DNA of 64,000 nucleotides from PNNG01 sp964577055 (GTDB lineage: Bacteria; Bacteroidota; Bacteroidia; UBA7662). The stretch is taken from NCBI GenBank assembly GCA_964577055.1, contig CAZNWC010000003.1, forward strand, positions 186,001-250,000, in the 5' to 3' direction. Below, in pieces: positions 53,999 to 62,520 of the stretch. Made by a program: the position numbers and the translations under genes. Every line of letters begins with the position of its first letter. Within the stretch, counting starts at the first letter, position 1. Under the pieces are notes generated by a model that was given only the letters and a program-made list of their open reading frames with translations, was not told the origin of the DNA and did no database searches.

Positions 53999-56734
53999 AT
54001 GAGCGAAGAGACCCCTGTTAACCCCGACGAACGCGACGAAGAGCAAATCCACGACATCACCCCGGTGTCGGGTTTGTATGAAAACTGGTTTTTAGAGTAC
54101 GCCTCGTATGTGATTTTGGAGCGTGCCGTACCGGCCATTGAAGACGGCCTAAAGCCCGTGCAGCGCCGCATCCTGCACGCCATGAAGGTGATCGACGATG
54201 GACGCTTCAACAAGGTGGCCAACATCATCGGCCAAACCATGCAATACCATCCCCACGGCGATGCCGCCATTGGCGATGCCATGGTGGGCTTGGGCCAAAA
54301 AGACCTGCTCATCGAAACCCAAGGAAACTGGGGCGATGTGCGCACCGGCGACAGTGCCGCGGCAGCCCGTTACATCGAAGCCCGCCTCAGCAAATTTGCG
54401 CTCGAAGTGGCTTTCAACGGACAAACCACCCGCTGGCAAACCAGTTACGATGGCCGCAAGAAGGAGCCCGTGACCCTGCCCATGAAGTTTCCGCTGGTAT
54501 TGGCCCAAGGGGTGGAGGGCATTGCGGTGGGTTTGTCGACCAAAATTTTGCCCCACAACTTCTGCGAGCTCATCGACGCCAGCATCAAAATCCTCAAAAA
54601 ACAACCCTTTGAGCTGTATCCCGATTTCCAAACGGGCGGCCTCATCGACGTTACCAACTACAACGAAGGCATGCGCGGGGGCAAAATCCGCTCGCGGGCA
54701 CGCATCGAGGAGCACGACAAAAAAACGCTGCTCATCAAAGAAATTCCCTTCGGCACCACCACCACCAACCTCATTGAGTCGATTGTAAAAGCCAGCGAGG
54801 CCAACAAAATCAAGATCAAAAAGGTGATCGACAATACGGCGCGCGATGTGGAAATTGAAATACAACTGCCGCCCGGCGTATCGCCCGATATCACCATCGA
54901 TGCCCTCTACGCCTTTACCGATTGCGAAACCAGCATCTCGCCCAATGCCTGCGTGATTGTGGCCGACAAGCCCCGCTTCATGAGCGTGAAAGACATGCTG
55001 CGCTACAATACCCAGCAAACCATGGATTTGCTGAAGTGGGAGCTCGAAATCAAGCTGGGTGAATTGCAAGAAAAGTGGCATTTCAGCAGTCTGGAGAAGA
55101 TTTTCATCGAAAACCGCATCTACCGCGACATCGAAGAATGCGAAACCTGGGAGGCTGTGTTGCAAGCCATCGACCTGGGTTTGGAGCCGCACAAGTCGAA
55201 ATTGATGCGTGAGGTGACCCAAGACGACATCATCCGCCTCACCGAAATCAAAATCAAGCGCATCAGCAAATACGACAGCTTCAAAGCCGATGAGCTGCTG
55301 CGCGGACTCGAAGACGAGATGGTGCAGGTGAAATACGACCTCGAGCACCTCACCGCCTTCACCATTGCCTACTACGAAAACCTGCTCAAAAAGTACGGCA
55401 AGGGCCGCGAGCGTAAGACCGAAATCCGCATTTTCGACACCATCCAAGCCGCACAGGTGGCCGTGGCCAGCGAAAAGCTGTACGTAAACCGGGCCGAGGG
55501 TTTTGTGGGCACGGGCATGAAAAAAGACGAGTACGTAACCGATTGCTCACCCCTCGACGACATCATCGTTTTCCGCCGCGACGGCAAGTGCATCGTTACC
55601 AAGGTGAGCGACAAGGCCTTTGTGGGCAAAGACATCATCCACGTGGATGTGTTCAAGAAAAACGACGAGCGCATGACCTACCACCTCATTTATGTGGATG
55701 GGAAATCGGCCATCAGCTATGCCAAGCGCTTCAACATTACGGGCGTTACCCGCGACAAAGAGTACGACCTCACCAAAGGCGAGAAGAACAGCAAGGTGCT
55801 GTATTTCAGCGCCAACCCGAATTCAGAGTCGGAAGTGGTGACCATCTACCTCAGTCAGAATGCCCCCGCCCGCAAGAAAATATTCGACTTCGACTTTGCC
55901 GAACTGGCCATCAAAGGTCGGGCTGCGCAGGGCAATACCGCCACCAAATACACCGTGAAGCGGGTGTTGTTCAAAGAAAAGGGCCGCTCTACCTTGGGTG
56001 GCCGAAAAATTTGGTACGATGAGGTGGTGGGTCGCCTCAACGTTGACGAGCGCGGCCGTTTGCTCGGTGCTTTCGACGGCGAGGATGCCATTTTGTGCAT
56101 TTACAAAGACGGCAGCTACGAGCTTACCAGCTACGAGCTCACCAACCGCTACGAACCCGACCAGCTGTTGCTGCTGCAAAAGTGGGATCCGAAGCGGCCC
56201 ATCACCGCCTTGCATTATGTGCCTGCCAACCAGGCTTGGTATGTGAAGCGTTTTGTGGTGGAAACCAGCACCCTCAACAAGCGTTTTTTGTTCATTGCAG
56301 AAGACAAAGGTGCCAAGCTGGCATTTATCGATTACCGCGACGATTTGCTGGTGCAGCTCACCACCGGCACCAAGAAAAAGTCGGAAACGCAGGAAGTCAA
56401 CCTCTCGCAATTCATCGATATCAAGGGCTGGAAGGCCATGGGTAACAAACTCACCACCGAGCCTTTGTTGGAAGTGAAGCTGTTGTCGGCCACCGAACCC
56501 GTGGTTGCGGTCGCCGAGCCCAAGCCCGAGCGTGCCGAGGAGGAAGAAGAGGAGGTAGCAGATGCAGCGGAGCTGGCCGACAACGATACCGCTGAGGCCG
56601 ATGATGCGCCCGAGAGCAATGCTTCCGGTACTTCCGAAGGCAGCATCGACATAGGTACCACCATTGAGTTTGATGTGAAGAAGGAGCGCGAGCAAAAAGG
56701 CGGCGATCCGCCCCAGCAACTCAATTTGTTTTAA
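53999..56734 (+). CDS. parC: DNA topoisomerase IV subunit A
   Basis: 911 residues of the type IIA topoisomerase A family. Catalytic Tyr125 lies in AAARYIEARLS; the winged-helix region starts EYASYVILERAVPAIEDGLKPVQRRIL. A beta-pinwheel C-terminal domain spans about 520-800 (NVDERGRLLGAF, degenerate GyrA-box-like strands rather than a clear QRRGGKG), which favours ParC over GyrA. Residues about 825-911 are an acidic low-complexity tail (AEEEEEEVADAAELA) ending QQLNLF. The partner ParE gene is not in the window. The next gene starts 3 nt after the stop. Confidence 0.92.
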   Translation: MSEETPVNPDERDEEQIHDITPVSGLYENWFLEYASYVILERAVPAIEDGLKPVQRRILHAMKVIDDGRFNKVANIIGQTMQYHPHGDAAIGDAMVGLGQKDLLIETQGNWGDVRTGDSAAAARYIEARLSKFALEVAFNGQTTRWQTSYDGRKKEPVTLPMKFPLVLAQGVEGIAVGLSTKILPHNFCELIDASIKILKKQPFELYPDFQTGGLIDVTNYNEGMRGGKIRSRARIEEHDKKTLLIKEIPFGTTTTNLIESIVKASEANKIKIKKVIDNTARDVEIEIQLPPGVSPDITIDALYAFTDCETSISPNACVIVADKPRFMSVKDMLRYNTQQTMDLLKWELEIKLGELQEKWHFSSLEKIFIENRIYRDIEECETWEAVLQAIDLGLEPHKSKLMREVTQDDIIRLTEIKIKRISKYDSFKADELLRGLEDEMVQVKYDLEHLTAFTIAYYENLLKKYGKGRERKTEIRIFDTIQAAQVAVASEKLYVNRAEGFVGTGMKKDEYVTDCSPLDDIIVFRRDGKCIVTKVSDKAFVGKDIIHVDVFKKNDERMTYHLIYVDGKSAISYAKRFNITGVTRDKEYDLTKGEKNSKVLYFSANPNSESEVVTIYLSQNAPARKKIFDFDFAELAIKGRAAQGNTATKYTVKRVLFKEKGRSTLGGRKIWYDEVVGRLNVDERGRLLGAFDGEDAILCIYKDGSYELTSYELTNRYEPDQLLLLQKWDPKRPITALHYVPANQAWYVKRFVVETSTLNKRFLFIAEDKGAKLAFIDYRDDLLVQLTTGTKKKSETQEVNLSQFIDIKGWKAMGNKLTTEPLLEVKLLSATEPVVAVAEPKPERAEEEEEEVADAAELADNDTAEADDAPESNASGTSEGSIDIGTTIEFDVKKEREQKGGDPPQQLNLF

Positions 56735-56737
56735 GGC

Positions 56738-58117
56738 ATGAAGTGGCAGGCTTTCCGTTGGTGGATGGGATGGGGCGTTTTGGCGCTCTTCCTCCTGGGC
56801 CGGTTCGCCGACATTGAGCGTTCCGACGCCGAAAAGCCCAACCACCGCCCCATTTATTGGGATGCCATTTCGTACTACGCCTACCTGCCCGCCCTGTTTG
56901 TGGAAGGCGATTTGTCGATGGAGTTCACCCGCCAGGGCGACTATTCGCACCAGTATTGGCCCGAAACCACCCCCACCGGTGGCTTGGTGAGCAAAACCAC
57001 CATGGGCATTGCCTTTTTGTATGCGCCCTTTTTTGGTTTGGCCCATTTGGCTGCCACGCTCGGGCCTTGGGAAGCCGATGGTTTCAGCCGGCCCTACCAC
57101 CTGGCCATTCAGTTCAGCGGTTTGTTTTACGGGTTGTGGGGATTGTGGCTGCTGGGGCATTGGCTGCGGCGTTTTGTGGGCGATGGGGTAGTGGCTGCCA
57201 CGCTCATCCTCCTCACCTTGGGCACCAATTTGTTCAACTACATTACCCACGAGGCGGCCATGTCGCACGCCTTCAATTTTTTTGCCATTGCGGCCCTGCT
57301 GTACCTCACCGAACGTTGGCACGATGCCCCCAGCGCCGCCAAAAGCGCTGCCATGGGCTTGTTGATTGGCTTGATTACTTTGATTCGTCCCACCAACCTG
57401 GCCGTCATTTTGGTGCCTTTGCTCTATGGCTTGGGCAGTCCGCTTTTCACCGCCAAGTGGCGCAGCTTGAAGCAGCATCCGCACTGGGTTTTGTACATCG
57501 TGCTGGGTGCCTTTGTGGTGGGTTTGCCGCAGTTGTTGTATTGGAAGGCCTACAGCGGTCAATGGCTGTTTTTCAGTTATACGGGCGAACGCTTTTTTTG
57601 GGAACAGCCCATGTGGCTCGAGTTTCTGCTGAGTTACCGCAAGGGTTGGTGGGTGTACAGTCCCCTCATCCTATTGGCTTTCGCCGGTTTGTTTTTCCGG
57701 CACCCCCTCAACAGCCGTTTGCGCTGGCCCATTGTGCTGCTCATGCCGCTGTTGGTGTATGTGCTTTCGTGCTGGTGGGCTTGGTGGTTTGGAGGCGGTT
57801 TTGGCAGCAGGCCTATGGTTGATTGGTACGCCCTTTTGGCTGCACCCCTGGCCGTTTTTTTGGCCCATGTTTGGCAAAAACGCTGGCAAATGGCAGCGGC
57901 TTTGTTGTTGTGTGCCGGCTTGGTGGAGCTCAGCATGAAGCAGCAACAGCAATACCGCCTGGGCATTTTGCATTACGATGCCATGACCCGCAAGGCGTAT
58001 TGGGCCATTTTTTACAACCGCCCTGTGCCTGCCGATTTCGAAAGCCTCATTCAGCCGCCCAATTATGCGGGCAACAAGGCCGGAAAGCGCGAAAAGGTGG
58101 ATGTAGCAGGTTTTTAA
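56738..58117 (+). CDS. Polytopic membrane protein, possible GT-C glycosyltransferase
   Basis: 459 residues with about 10-11 transmembrane helices. The first loop has an acidic pair (YWDAISYYAYLPALF) in the position of the GT-C catalytic motif, and the helix distribution resembles GT39/GT87 enzymes. However, the overall similarity is not strong and the motif is less clear than in the 12.2-kb gene. It directly follows parC and converges on the GT2 gene with 4-nt overlap of 3' ends. Confidence 0.7.
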   Translation: MKWQAFRWWMGWGVLALFLLGRFADIERSDAEKPNHRPIYWDAISYYAYLPALFVEGDLSMEFTRQGDYSHQYWPETTPTGGLVSKTTMGIAFLYAPFFGLAHLAATLGPWEADGFSRPYHLAIQFSGLFYGLWGLWLLGHWLRRFVGDGVVAATLILLTLGTNLFNYITHEAAMSHAFNFFAIAALLYLTERWHDAPSAAKSAAMGLLIGLITLIRPTNLAVILVPLLYGLGSPLFTAKWRSLKQHPHWVLYIVLGAFVVGLPQLLYWKAYSGQWLFFSYTGERFFWEQPMWLEFLLSYRKGWWVYSPLILLAFAGLFFRHPLNSRLRWPIVLLMPLLVYVLSCWWAWWFGGGFGSRPMVDWYALLAAPLAVFLAHVWQKRWQMAAALLLCAGLVELSMKQQQQYRLGILHYDAMTRKAYWAIFYNRPVPADFESLIQPPNYAGNKAGKREKVDVAGF

Positions 58118-58824
58118 CGCCCGCCGAACGAATAGTAGAAAATTTTGTAGAGGATGCGCACCCCATCGCTGGTGCGGAATTTTTTGCCTTCGCCCTGATT
58201 GCGGGGGAAGTACTGCACGGGCACCTCGGCAATGTTGTTGCGTTTGATGCGCGCCGCTTTGATGAGCATTTCGGCCTCAATGGCAAAGCGGTCTTCGCGC
58301 AGTTGCAGTTTCTCGGCCAGGGGGCGTTTGAGCAATTTGTAGCCGCAGGCCATGTCAGTTATGCGGATGTCGATGAGCAGCGAGGTAAGCCAGCTGAACA
58401 GTTTGTTGGCGATGTAACGTTTGTAGCTGCTGAGCGGACGAATGGGTCCGGGCAAGTAGCGTGAGCCGTTCACCATTTCCACGCCCAAATCGTGCATGGC
58501 CTGCAACAGGGCTGGGATGTCGCTGGGTTGGAGTTCCAAATCGGCATCTTGGATGAGGAAGGTATCGCCAGTGGCGGCCTGCATGCCCGTGCGCACAGCG
58601 GCGCCTTTGCCTTTGTTGTGGGGATGTTGCAGCAGGGTATAGCCCGATTTGCCTGCGATCCACGCTTCGATGTTGCGGTGGGTTTGGTCGTGCGAGCGAT
58701 CGTCGACCACCACCACTTCTACCGACTGCACAAAACCAGGCCAGACCATGGCATCGAGTTGGCGGAGCACTTCGGTCACCAGTTTTTCTTCGTTGTACAC
58801 CGGAATGATGATCGACAGCCTCAT
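58114..58824 (-). CDS. GT2 family glycosyltransferase (dolichyl/polyprenyl-phosphate sugar synthase-like)
   Basis: 236 residues with the GT2 order: IIIPVYNEE (N-terminal nucleotide-binding strand), VVVDDRSHDQT, and the donor-site QDADLELQPSD with the DxD acidic residues; GKGAAVRTGMQAATGD is typical of DPM1-like enzymes. No transmembrane segment. It likely makes a polyprenyl-phosphate sugar on the cytoplasmic side, a possible donor for GT-C enzymes such as the one at 12.2 kb. It overlaps the YjbR gene by 4 nt. Confidence 0.88.
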   Translation of the reverse strand: MRLSIIIPVYNEEKLVTEVLRQLDAMVWPGFVQSVEVVVVDDRSHDQTHRNIEAWIAGKSGYTLLQHPHNKGKGAAVRTGMQAATGDTFLIQDADLELQPSDIPALLQAMHDLGVEMVNGSRYLPGPIRPLSSYKRYIANKLFSWLTSLLIDIRITDMACGYKLLKRPLAEKLQLREDRFAIEAEMLIKAARIKRNNIAEVPVQYFPRNQGEGKKFRTSDGVRILYKIFYYSFGGR

Positions 58825-59174
58825 GCTTCTAACTCCTTTCGGATTTTGGCCGGCAGCGAGGCGCGGATGAGGTCATAGGAGTGCTTGATGAGGTCGAGCA
58901 CCAGGGCATCGTCGAGCCCCATGTCGATGCGCACTGTATTCCAGTGTGTTTTGTTCATGTGGTAGCCCGGGCGCACGGCATCGGGATAACGTTCGCGCAG
59001 TTCCACCGCCCTTTCGGGCTCACATTTGGCGTTGAATTCCCAGGGTTCTTCTACATCGGTGAGCAGGAAGATTTTGCCAGCCACCCTGAAGGCCAGGGTA
59101 CGCTCGTCGAACGGAAAGTCTTCGGTAGCGTGTGGGAGCGATAGGCAATATTCGCGCAGCCATTCGATGTTCAT
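58821..59174 (-). CDS. MmcQ/YjbR family protein
   Basis: 117 residues with the family signature SLPHATEDFPFDERTLAFRVAGKIFLL and NAKCEPERAVELRERYPDAVRPGYHMNKTHWNTVRID. The fold resembles CyaY/double-wing DNA-binding proteins; function not settled. It is the first gene of the pair with the GT2 gene. Confidence 0.9.
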   Translation of the reverse strand: MNIEWLREYCLSLPHATEDFPFDERTLAFRVAGKIFLLTDVEEPWEFNAKCEPERAVELRERYPDAVRPGYHMNKTHWNTVRIDMGLDDALVLDLIKHSYDLIRASLPAKIRKELEA

Positions 59175-59241
59175 GCGGGGTCTTTGGCTTCAAATCTCTC
59201 ATTTTTGGTCGATTTGTGGATGGGTTGGGAGAAAAATAAGT

Positions 59242-59341
59242 NNNNNNNNNNNNNNNNNNNNNNNNNNNNNNNNNNNNNNNNNNNNNNNNNNNNNNNNNNN
59301 NNNNNNNNNNNNNNNNNNNNNNNNNNNNNNNNNNNNNNNNN
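59242..59341. other. Assembly gap (100 N) with duplicated flanks
   Basis: Exactly 100 N. The 55 bases before it (59187-59241) are identical to the 55 bases after it (59342-59396), so the two contigs overlap and the gap is probably artificial. Confidence 0.95.
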
Positions 59342-59441
59342 GCTTCAAATCTCTCATTTTTGGTCGATTTGTGGATGGGTTGGGAGAAAAATAAGTCTCA
59401 AAGCCCAAAAATTTCGAGGCCTGTTTCACTTTTCGTCCTGC

Positions 59442-59715
59442 TGCGCAATGGCATGCAGTGTTGGATTGAAGGAACCGAAATGGCGGTCAAGCCGAAGAGG
59501 CGCCTGGTGCGACCCCTTCAGGGTCGTATTAAATGGTTGGTGTGCGGTTTTCTATAAACGTATGACCCCTTTGGGGTCATTGGAGTTGCCCTCCTGCGGT
59601 GATTGATGGCTTCAGGTGGTGCATTTGGTAATTGCCAAATCAAAGCACCCCGAGGGGGTGCCATGTTGATAGCAACATCGTGTAAACGTGATTAAATCGA
59701 CCCCGAGGGGGTCGC
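59442..59715. repeat. Composite dispersed repeat, copy A (two palindrome pairs)
   Basis: Palindromes at 59510-59526 (CGACCC/GGGTCG), 59562-59580 (ATGACCCC/GGGGTCAT), 59645-59661 (GCACCCC/GGGGTGC) and 59698-59714 (CGACCCC/GGGGTCG). Centres within each pair are 53 bp apart, and the second pair is inverted relative to the first (matching spacer in reverse complement). The left flank, starting TGCGCAATGGCAT, is shared with copy B at 63763. The 59175-59873 gap holds no gene besides this. Confidence 0.85.
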
Positions 59716-59826
59716 ACCTTCCAAATGTTGGCGGTCGAGCTACATCAACATGCCATGCGTGATGAACATATGGACATTGCCCAAGGGACACACGTCATTT
59801 GGCTACCTCCTTGTTGGCCGATTGCT

Positions 59827-59834
59827 TAACTTTG
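59827..59834 (+). promoter_or_regulatory. -7 promoter element (TAACTTTG) of pruA
   Basis: A perfect TAnnTTTG box 39 nt before the chosen pruA ATG at 59874. It argues against an upstream in-frame start at 59799, which precedes the promoter. Confidence 0.6.
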
Positions 59835-59873
59835 TGTGGCTTTCGAAAAACCGCAAGCCCAAACATATTCCTT

Positions 59874-61496
59874 ATGGCATTCGGCATTTTTACCCCTCCA
59901 GTAGCCAAAAACGAACCGGTTCGCGCTTATGCGCCGGGTTCGGCAGAGGCCCAATCACTCCAAGCCCAAATCGAAGCCTTCCGCTCGCAGGAACTCGACA
60001 TCCCCATGTTCATTGGCGGCAAAGAGGTACGCACCGGCAAAACCAAACGACTGGCGCCCCCGCACGACCACCAGCACACCTTGGGGCATTACCACGAGGG
60101 CGATGCCAGTCACGTAAAAATGGCCATCGATGCCGCCTTGGCTGCCCGCAAAAGCTGGGAGGCGCTGCCATGGGAACAACGTGCCGCCATCTTCTTGCGC
60201 ATGGCCGATTTGCTGCAAGGGCCGTACCGCGACATCATCAACGGGGCTACCATGCTCGGACAAAGCAAAAACCCCTTCCAAGCTGAAATCGACAGTGCTT
60301 GCGAGCTCATCGACTTCTTCAAATTCAATGTGCAATACATGGTGCAGCTGTACCACCAGCAGCCCGAAAGCCTGCCACTGACCTGGAACCGCGTAGAATA
60401 CCGTCCGCTCGAAGGCTTCATTTTCGCCCTCACGCCCTTCAACTTCACTTCTATAGCCGGCAACCTGCCCACTTCACCCGCCATGATGGGCAATACCGTG
60501 GTGTGGAAGCCTTCAAACACCCAGATTTATTCGGCCTACTGGCTCATGCGTTTGTTCCAAGAGGCCGGCTTGCCCGACGGTGTGATCAATTTGGTGTATG
60601 TAAGCGGTCCCGTAGCCGGCGATGTGATTTTTGCGCATCCCGATTTTGCAGGCATCCACTTCACCGGATCGTCGGGGGTGTTCAACGACATTTGGAAGAC
60701 CATTGGCAACAACATCAATAGCTACAAGAGTTATCCGCGCATTGTGGGCGAAACCGGTGGTAAAGACTTCATCGTTGCCCACCATTCGGCCGATGTTGAT
60801 ATTTTAGCCACCGCCATTTCACGCGGTGCCTTCGAATTCCAGGGCCAAAAATGTTCGGCTGCTTCGCGGGCTTATATTCCTGCCAGCCTGTGGGAGGCCA
60901 CCATCAAACGCGTAAAAGCCGATTTGGCCGATATGAAGATGGGTGGGGTAGAAGACTTCACCAATTTCATCAATGCGGTGATCGACGAAAAGTCGTTCGA
61001 CAAACTCGCCAGCTTCATTGAGCGCGCCAAGGCCGACGGACAAGAAATTGTGGCCGGGGGCAAGTACGACAAGTCGAAAGGCTATTTCATTGAGCCCACC
61101 ATCATCCGCGCCAACGACCCGCAGTACGTAACCATGTGCGAGGAGTTGTTTGGTCCCGTTTTGACGGTGTATGTGTACGAAGACGATAAGTACGAAGAAA
61201 TCCTTGAGACCTGCGACCGCACATCGCCTTATGCCCTTACCGGCGCGGTGATTGCGCAAGACCGTTACGCCATTGATTTGGCTACTGAAAAATTGCGCCA
61301 TGCGGCCGGTAATTTCTACATCAACGACAAGCCGACGGGTGCCGTGGTAGGTCAGCAGCCTTTTGGTGGCGCCCGTGCTTCGGGTACCAACGACAAGGCC
61401 GGCTCTATGCTCAACCTCATCCGTTGGGTATCGGCCCGCACGGTAAAAGAAAACCTCAACCCACCCAAAGGCTACCGTTATCCGTTCCAAGGTTAA
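59874..61496 (+). CDS. pruA: L-glutamate gamma-semialdehyde dehydrogenase (P5C dehydrogenase)
   Basis: 540 residues of the aldehyde dehydrogenase superfamily, in the size class of the group 1 P5C dehydrogenases. It oxidises glutamate semialdehyde to glutamate with NAD+, the second step of proline catabolism. The catalytic Cys327 lies in FQGQKCSAASRAY and the glutamate general base in GETGGKDFIV; GSSGVFNDIWKTIG resembles the NAD-binding loop. The N-terminal MAFGIFTPPVAKNEPVRAYAPGS fits the family; no PutA fusion. A terminator follows directly. Confidence 0.92.
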   Translation: MAFGIFTPPVAKNEPVRAYAPGSAEAQSLQAQIEAFRSQELDIPMFIGGKEVRTGKTKRLAPPHDHQHTLGHYHEGDASHVKMAIDAALAARKSWEALPWEQRAAIFLRMADLLQGPYRDIINGATMLGQSKNPFQAEIDSACELIDFFKFNVQYMVQLYHQQPESLPLTWNRVEYRPLEGFIFALTPFNFTSIAGNLPTSPAMMGNTVVWKPSNTQIYSAYWLMRLFQEAGLPDGVINLVYVSGPVAGDVIFAHPDFAGIHFTGSSGVFNDIWKTIGNNINSYKSYPRIVGETGGKDFIVAHHSADVDILATAISRGAFEFQGQKCSAASRAYIPASLWEATIKRVKADLADMKMGGVEDFTNFINAVIDEKSFDKLASFIERAKADGQEIVAGGKYDKSKGYFIEPTIIRANDPQYVTMCEELFGPVLTVYVYEDDKYEEILETCDRTSPYALTGAVIAQDRYAIDLATEKLRHAAGNFYINDKPTGAVVGQQPFGGARASGTNDKAGSMLNLIRWVSARTVKENLNPPKGYRYPFQG

Positions 61497-61510
61497 ACAA
61501 TAGGCCACGC

Positions 61511-61543
61511 AAAAAGCCGCAATCGAAAGGTTGCGGCTTTTTT
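61511..61543 (+). terminator. Rho-independent terminator of pruA
   Basis: A perfect 12-bp stem AAAAAGCCGCAA/TTGCGGCTTTTT with an 8-nt loop and a T tail, starting 14 nt after the stop codon. Confidence 0.92.
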
Positions 61544-61583
61544 GTTGGATGCGGATTTTGTTGGGTTGGATGGTAGATGTACC

Positions 61584-61649
61584 AGCCCCAACGGGGCTGG
61601 TAAATGGTGGGACGTGCATGTTGCTACAATCATACCGCCCCCACGGGGC
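61584..61649 (+). repeat. Dispersed palindrome-pair repeat, copy 2
   Basis: Palindromes AGCCCC/GGGGCT centred at 61591 and GCCCC/GGGGC centred at 61643, 52 bp apart. The spacer TAAATGGTGGGACGTGCATG followed by TTGCTACAATCAT matches the other copies. The remainder of 61650-61777 is C-rich CCCTGC-type low complexity; no gene is seen. Confidence 0.78.
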
Positions 61650-61777
61650 TTTGATGCCGTTAGCTAAAAGCCAACAGCCAATCACCGTGCCCCCTGCCCC
61701 CTGCTCCCCGCCCCCCGCCCCATGCCCCCTGCGATGCCCTGCCCCATTCCCACCTTGCATTAGTTCATCTCTCTGAT

Positions 61778-61877
61778 NNNNNNNNNNNNNNNNNNNNNNN
61801 NNNNNNNNNNNNNNNNNNNNNNNNNNNNNNNNNNNNNNNNNNNNNNNNNNNNNNNNNNNNNNNNNNNNNNNNNNNNN
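61778..61877. other. Assembly gap (100 N) with duplicated flanks
   Basis: Exactly 100 N. The 55 bases at 61723-61777 are repeated exactly at 61878-61932, as at the first gap, so contiguity is likely once one copy is removed. Confidence 0.95.
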
Positions 61878-61938
61878 TGCCCCCTGCGATGCCCTGCCCC
61901 ATTCCCACCTTGCATTAGTTCATCTCTCTGATTTTCCG

Positions 61939-61946
61939 TACCTTTG
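61939..61946 (+). promoter_or_regulatory. -7 promoter element (TACCTTTG) of the cold-shock gene
   Basis: A perfect TAnnTTTG box that gives a leader of about 85 nt before the ATG at 62037. Confidence 0.6.
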
Positions 61947-61996
61947 CAGCACACCTGCAGGTCAAAGCGTTTTCCGGACTAATTCCAGCCCCAATG

Positions 61997-62020
61997 ATGC
62001 CCGCACCTAACGGGCATTTT
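61997..62020 (+). promoter_or_regulatory. Leader hairpin upstream of the cold-shock gene
   Basis: ATGCCCG (61997-62003) pairs with CGGGCAT (62011-62017), with a 7-nt loop, followed by a T-rich stretch (TTTTACTTTTT). It resembles an attenuator or a temperature-sensitive leader element, 16 nt before the start codon. Confidence 0.45.
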
Positions 62021-62036
62021 ACTTTTTAAACCACAT

Positions 62037-62486
62037 ATGGCAAGATCACAACAAAGCTTCGGAAAACGCGAAAACGAAAAGAAGAAAGAACAGAAGAAAA
62101 AGGAGAAAGAAGCGCGCAAAGAAGAGCGCAAATCGAGCACCGACAAAGGCAAAAGCCTCGAAGACATGATGGTGTATGTTGATCACGAGGGCAATTTGGT
62201 AAGCGCCCCACCCGATCCTACCAAACGTGCCGAGGTAAACGCCGAAGACATTGAAGTAGGCGTGGCCCGCCAACGCGAGCTCACCGAAGAAGAATTGCAA
62301 CGCAAAGGCACCGTAACCTTCTTCAATCAGAGCAAGGGTTATGGTTTTATCCGCGACCACGAAAGTCAGGAAAGCCTTTTTGTACATATCAACGACATTG
62401 CTGGTCCGATCAACGAAAACGACCGGGTAACCTTCGAAAAGGTGAAGGGCACCAAAGGCTGGCAGGCCGTTAAGGTGCGGAAATAA
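62037..62486 (+). CDS. Cold-shock-domain protein with charged N-terminal extension
   Basis: 149 residues. The N-terminal ~40 residues are a Lys/Glu-rich, probably helical extension; the middle contains DDMMVYVDHEGNLVSAPPDP-type linker sequence. The C-terminal cold-shock domain (about 88-148) has RNP1 (KGYGFI) and RNP2 (LFVHI) with the aromatic side chains needed for single-stranded nucleic acid binding. It probably acts as an RNA chaperone. It is about twice the length of classical CspA. Confidence 0.92.
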   Translation: MARSQQSFGKRENEKKKEQKKKEKEARKEERKSSTDKGKSLEDMMVYVDHEGNLVSAPPDPTKRAEVNAEDIEVGVARQRELTEEELQRKGTVTFFNQSKGYGFIRDHESQESLFVHINDIAGPINENDRVTFEKVKGTKGWQAVKVRK

Positions 62487-62520
62487 AAAAAGGGTTGCCC
62501 AATCGGCAACCCTTTTCTTT
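62487..62520. terminator. Bidirectional terminator between the cold-shock and pirin genes
   Basis: AAAAGGGTTGCC/GGCAACCCTTTT forms a 12-bp stem (62488-62499 with 62505-62516) with a 5-nt loop and A/T tails on both sides, between convergent genes. Confidence 0.88.

Noticed and set aside
59187..59396. Perfect 55-bp direct repeat that could be read as a target-site duplication or attachment site
   Set aside because: It brackets a 100-N gap, and the second gap shows the same 55-base length, so it is an assembly overlap, not a mobile-element mark.
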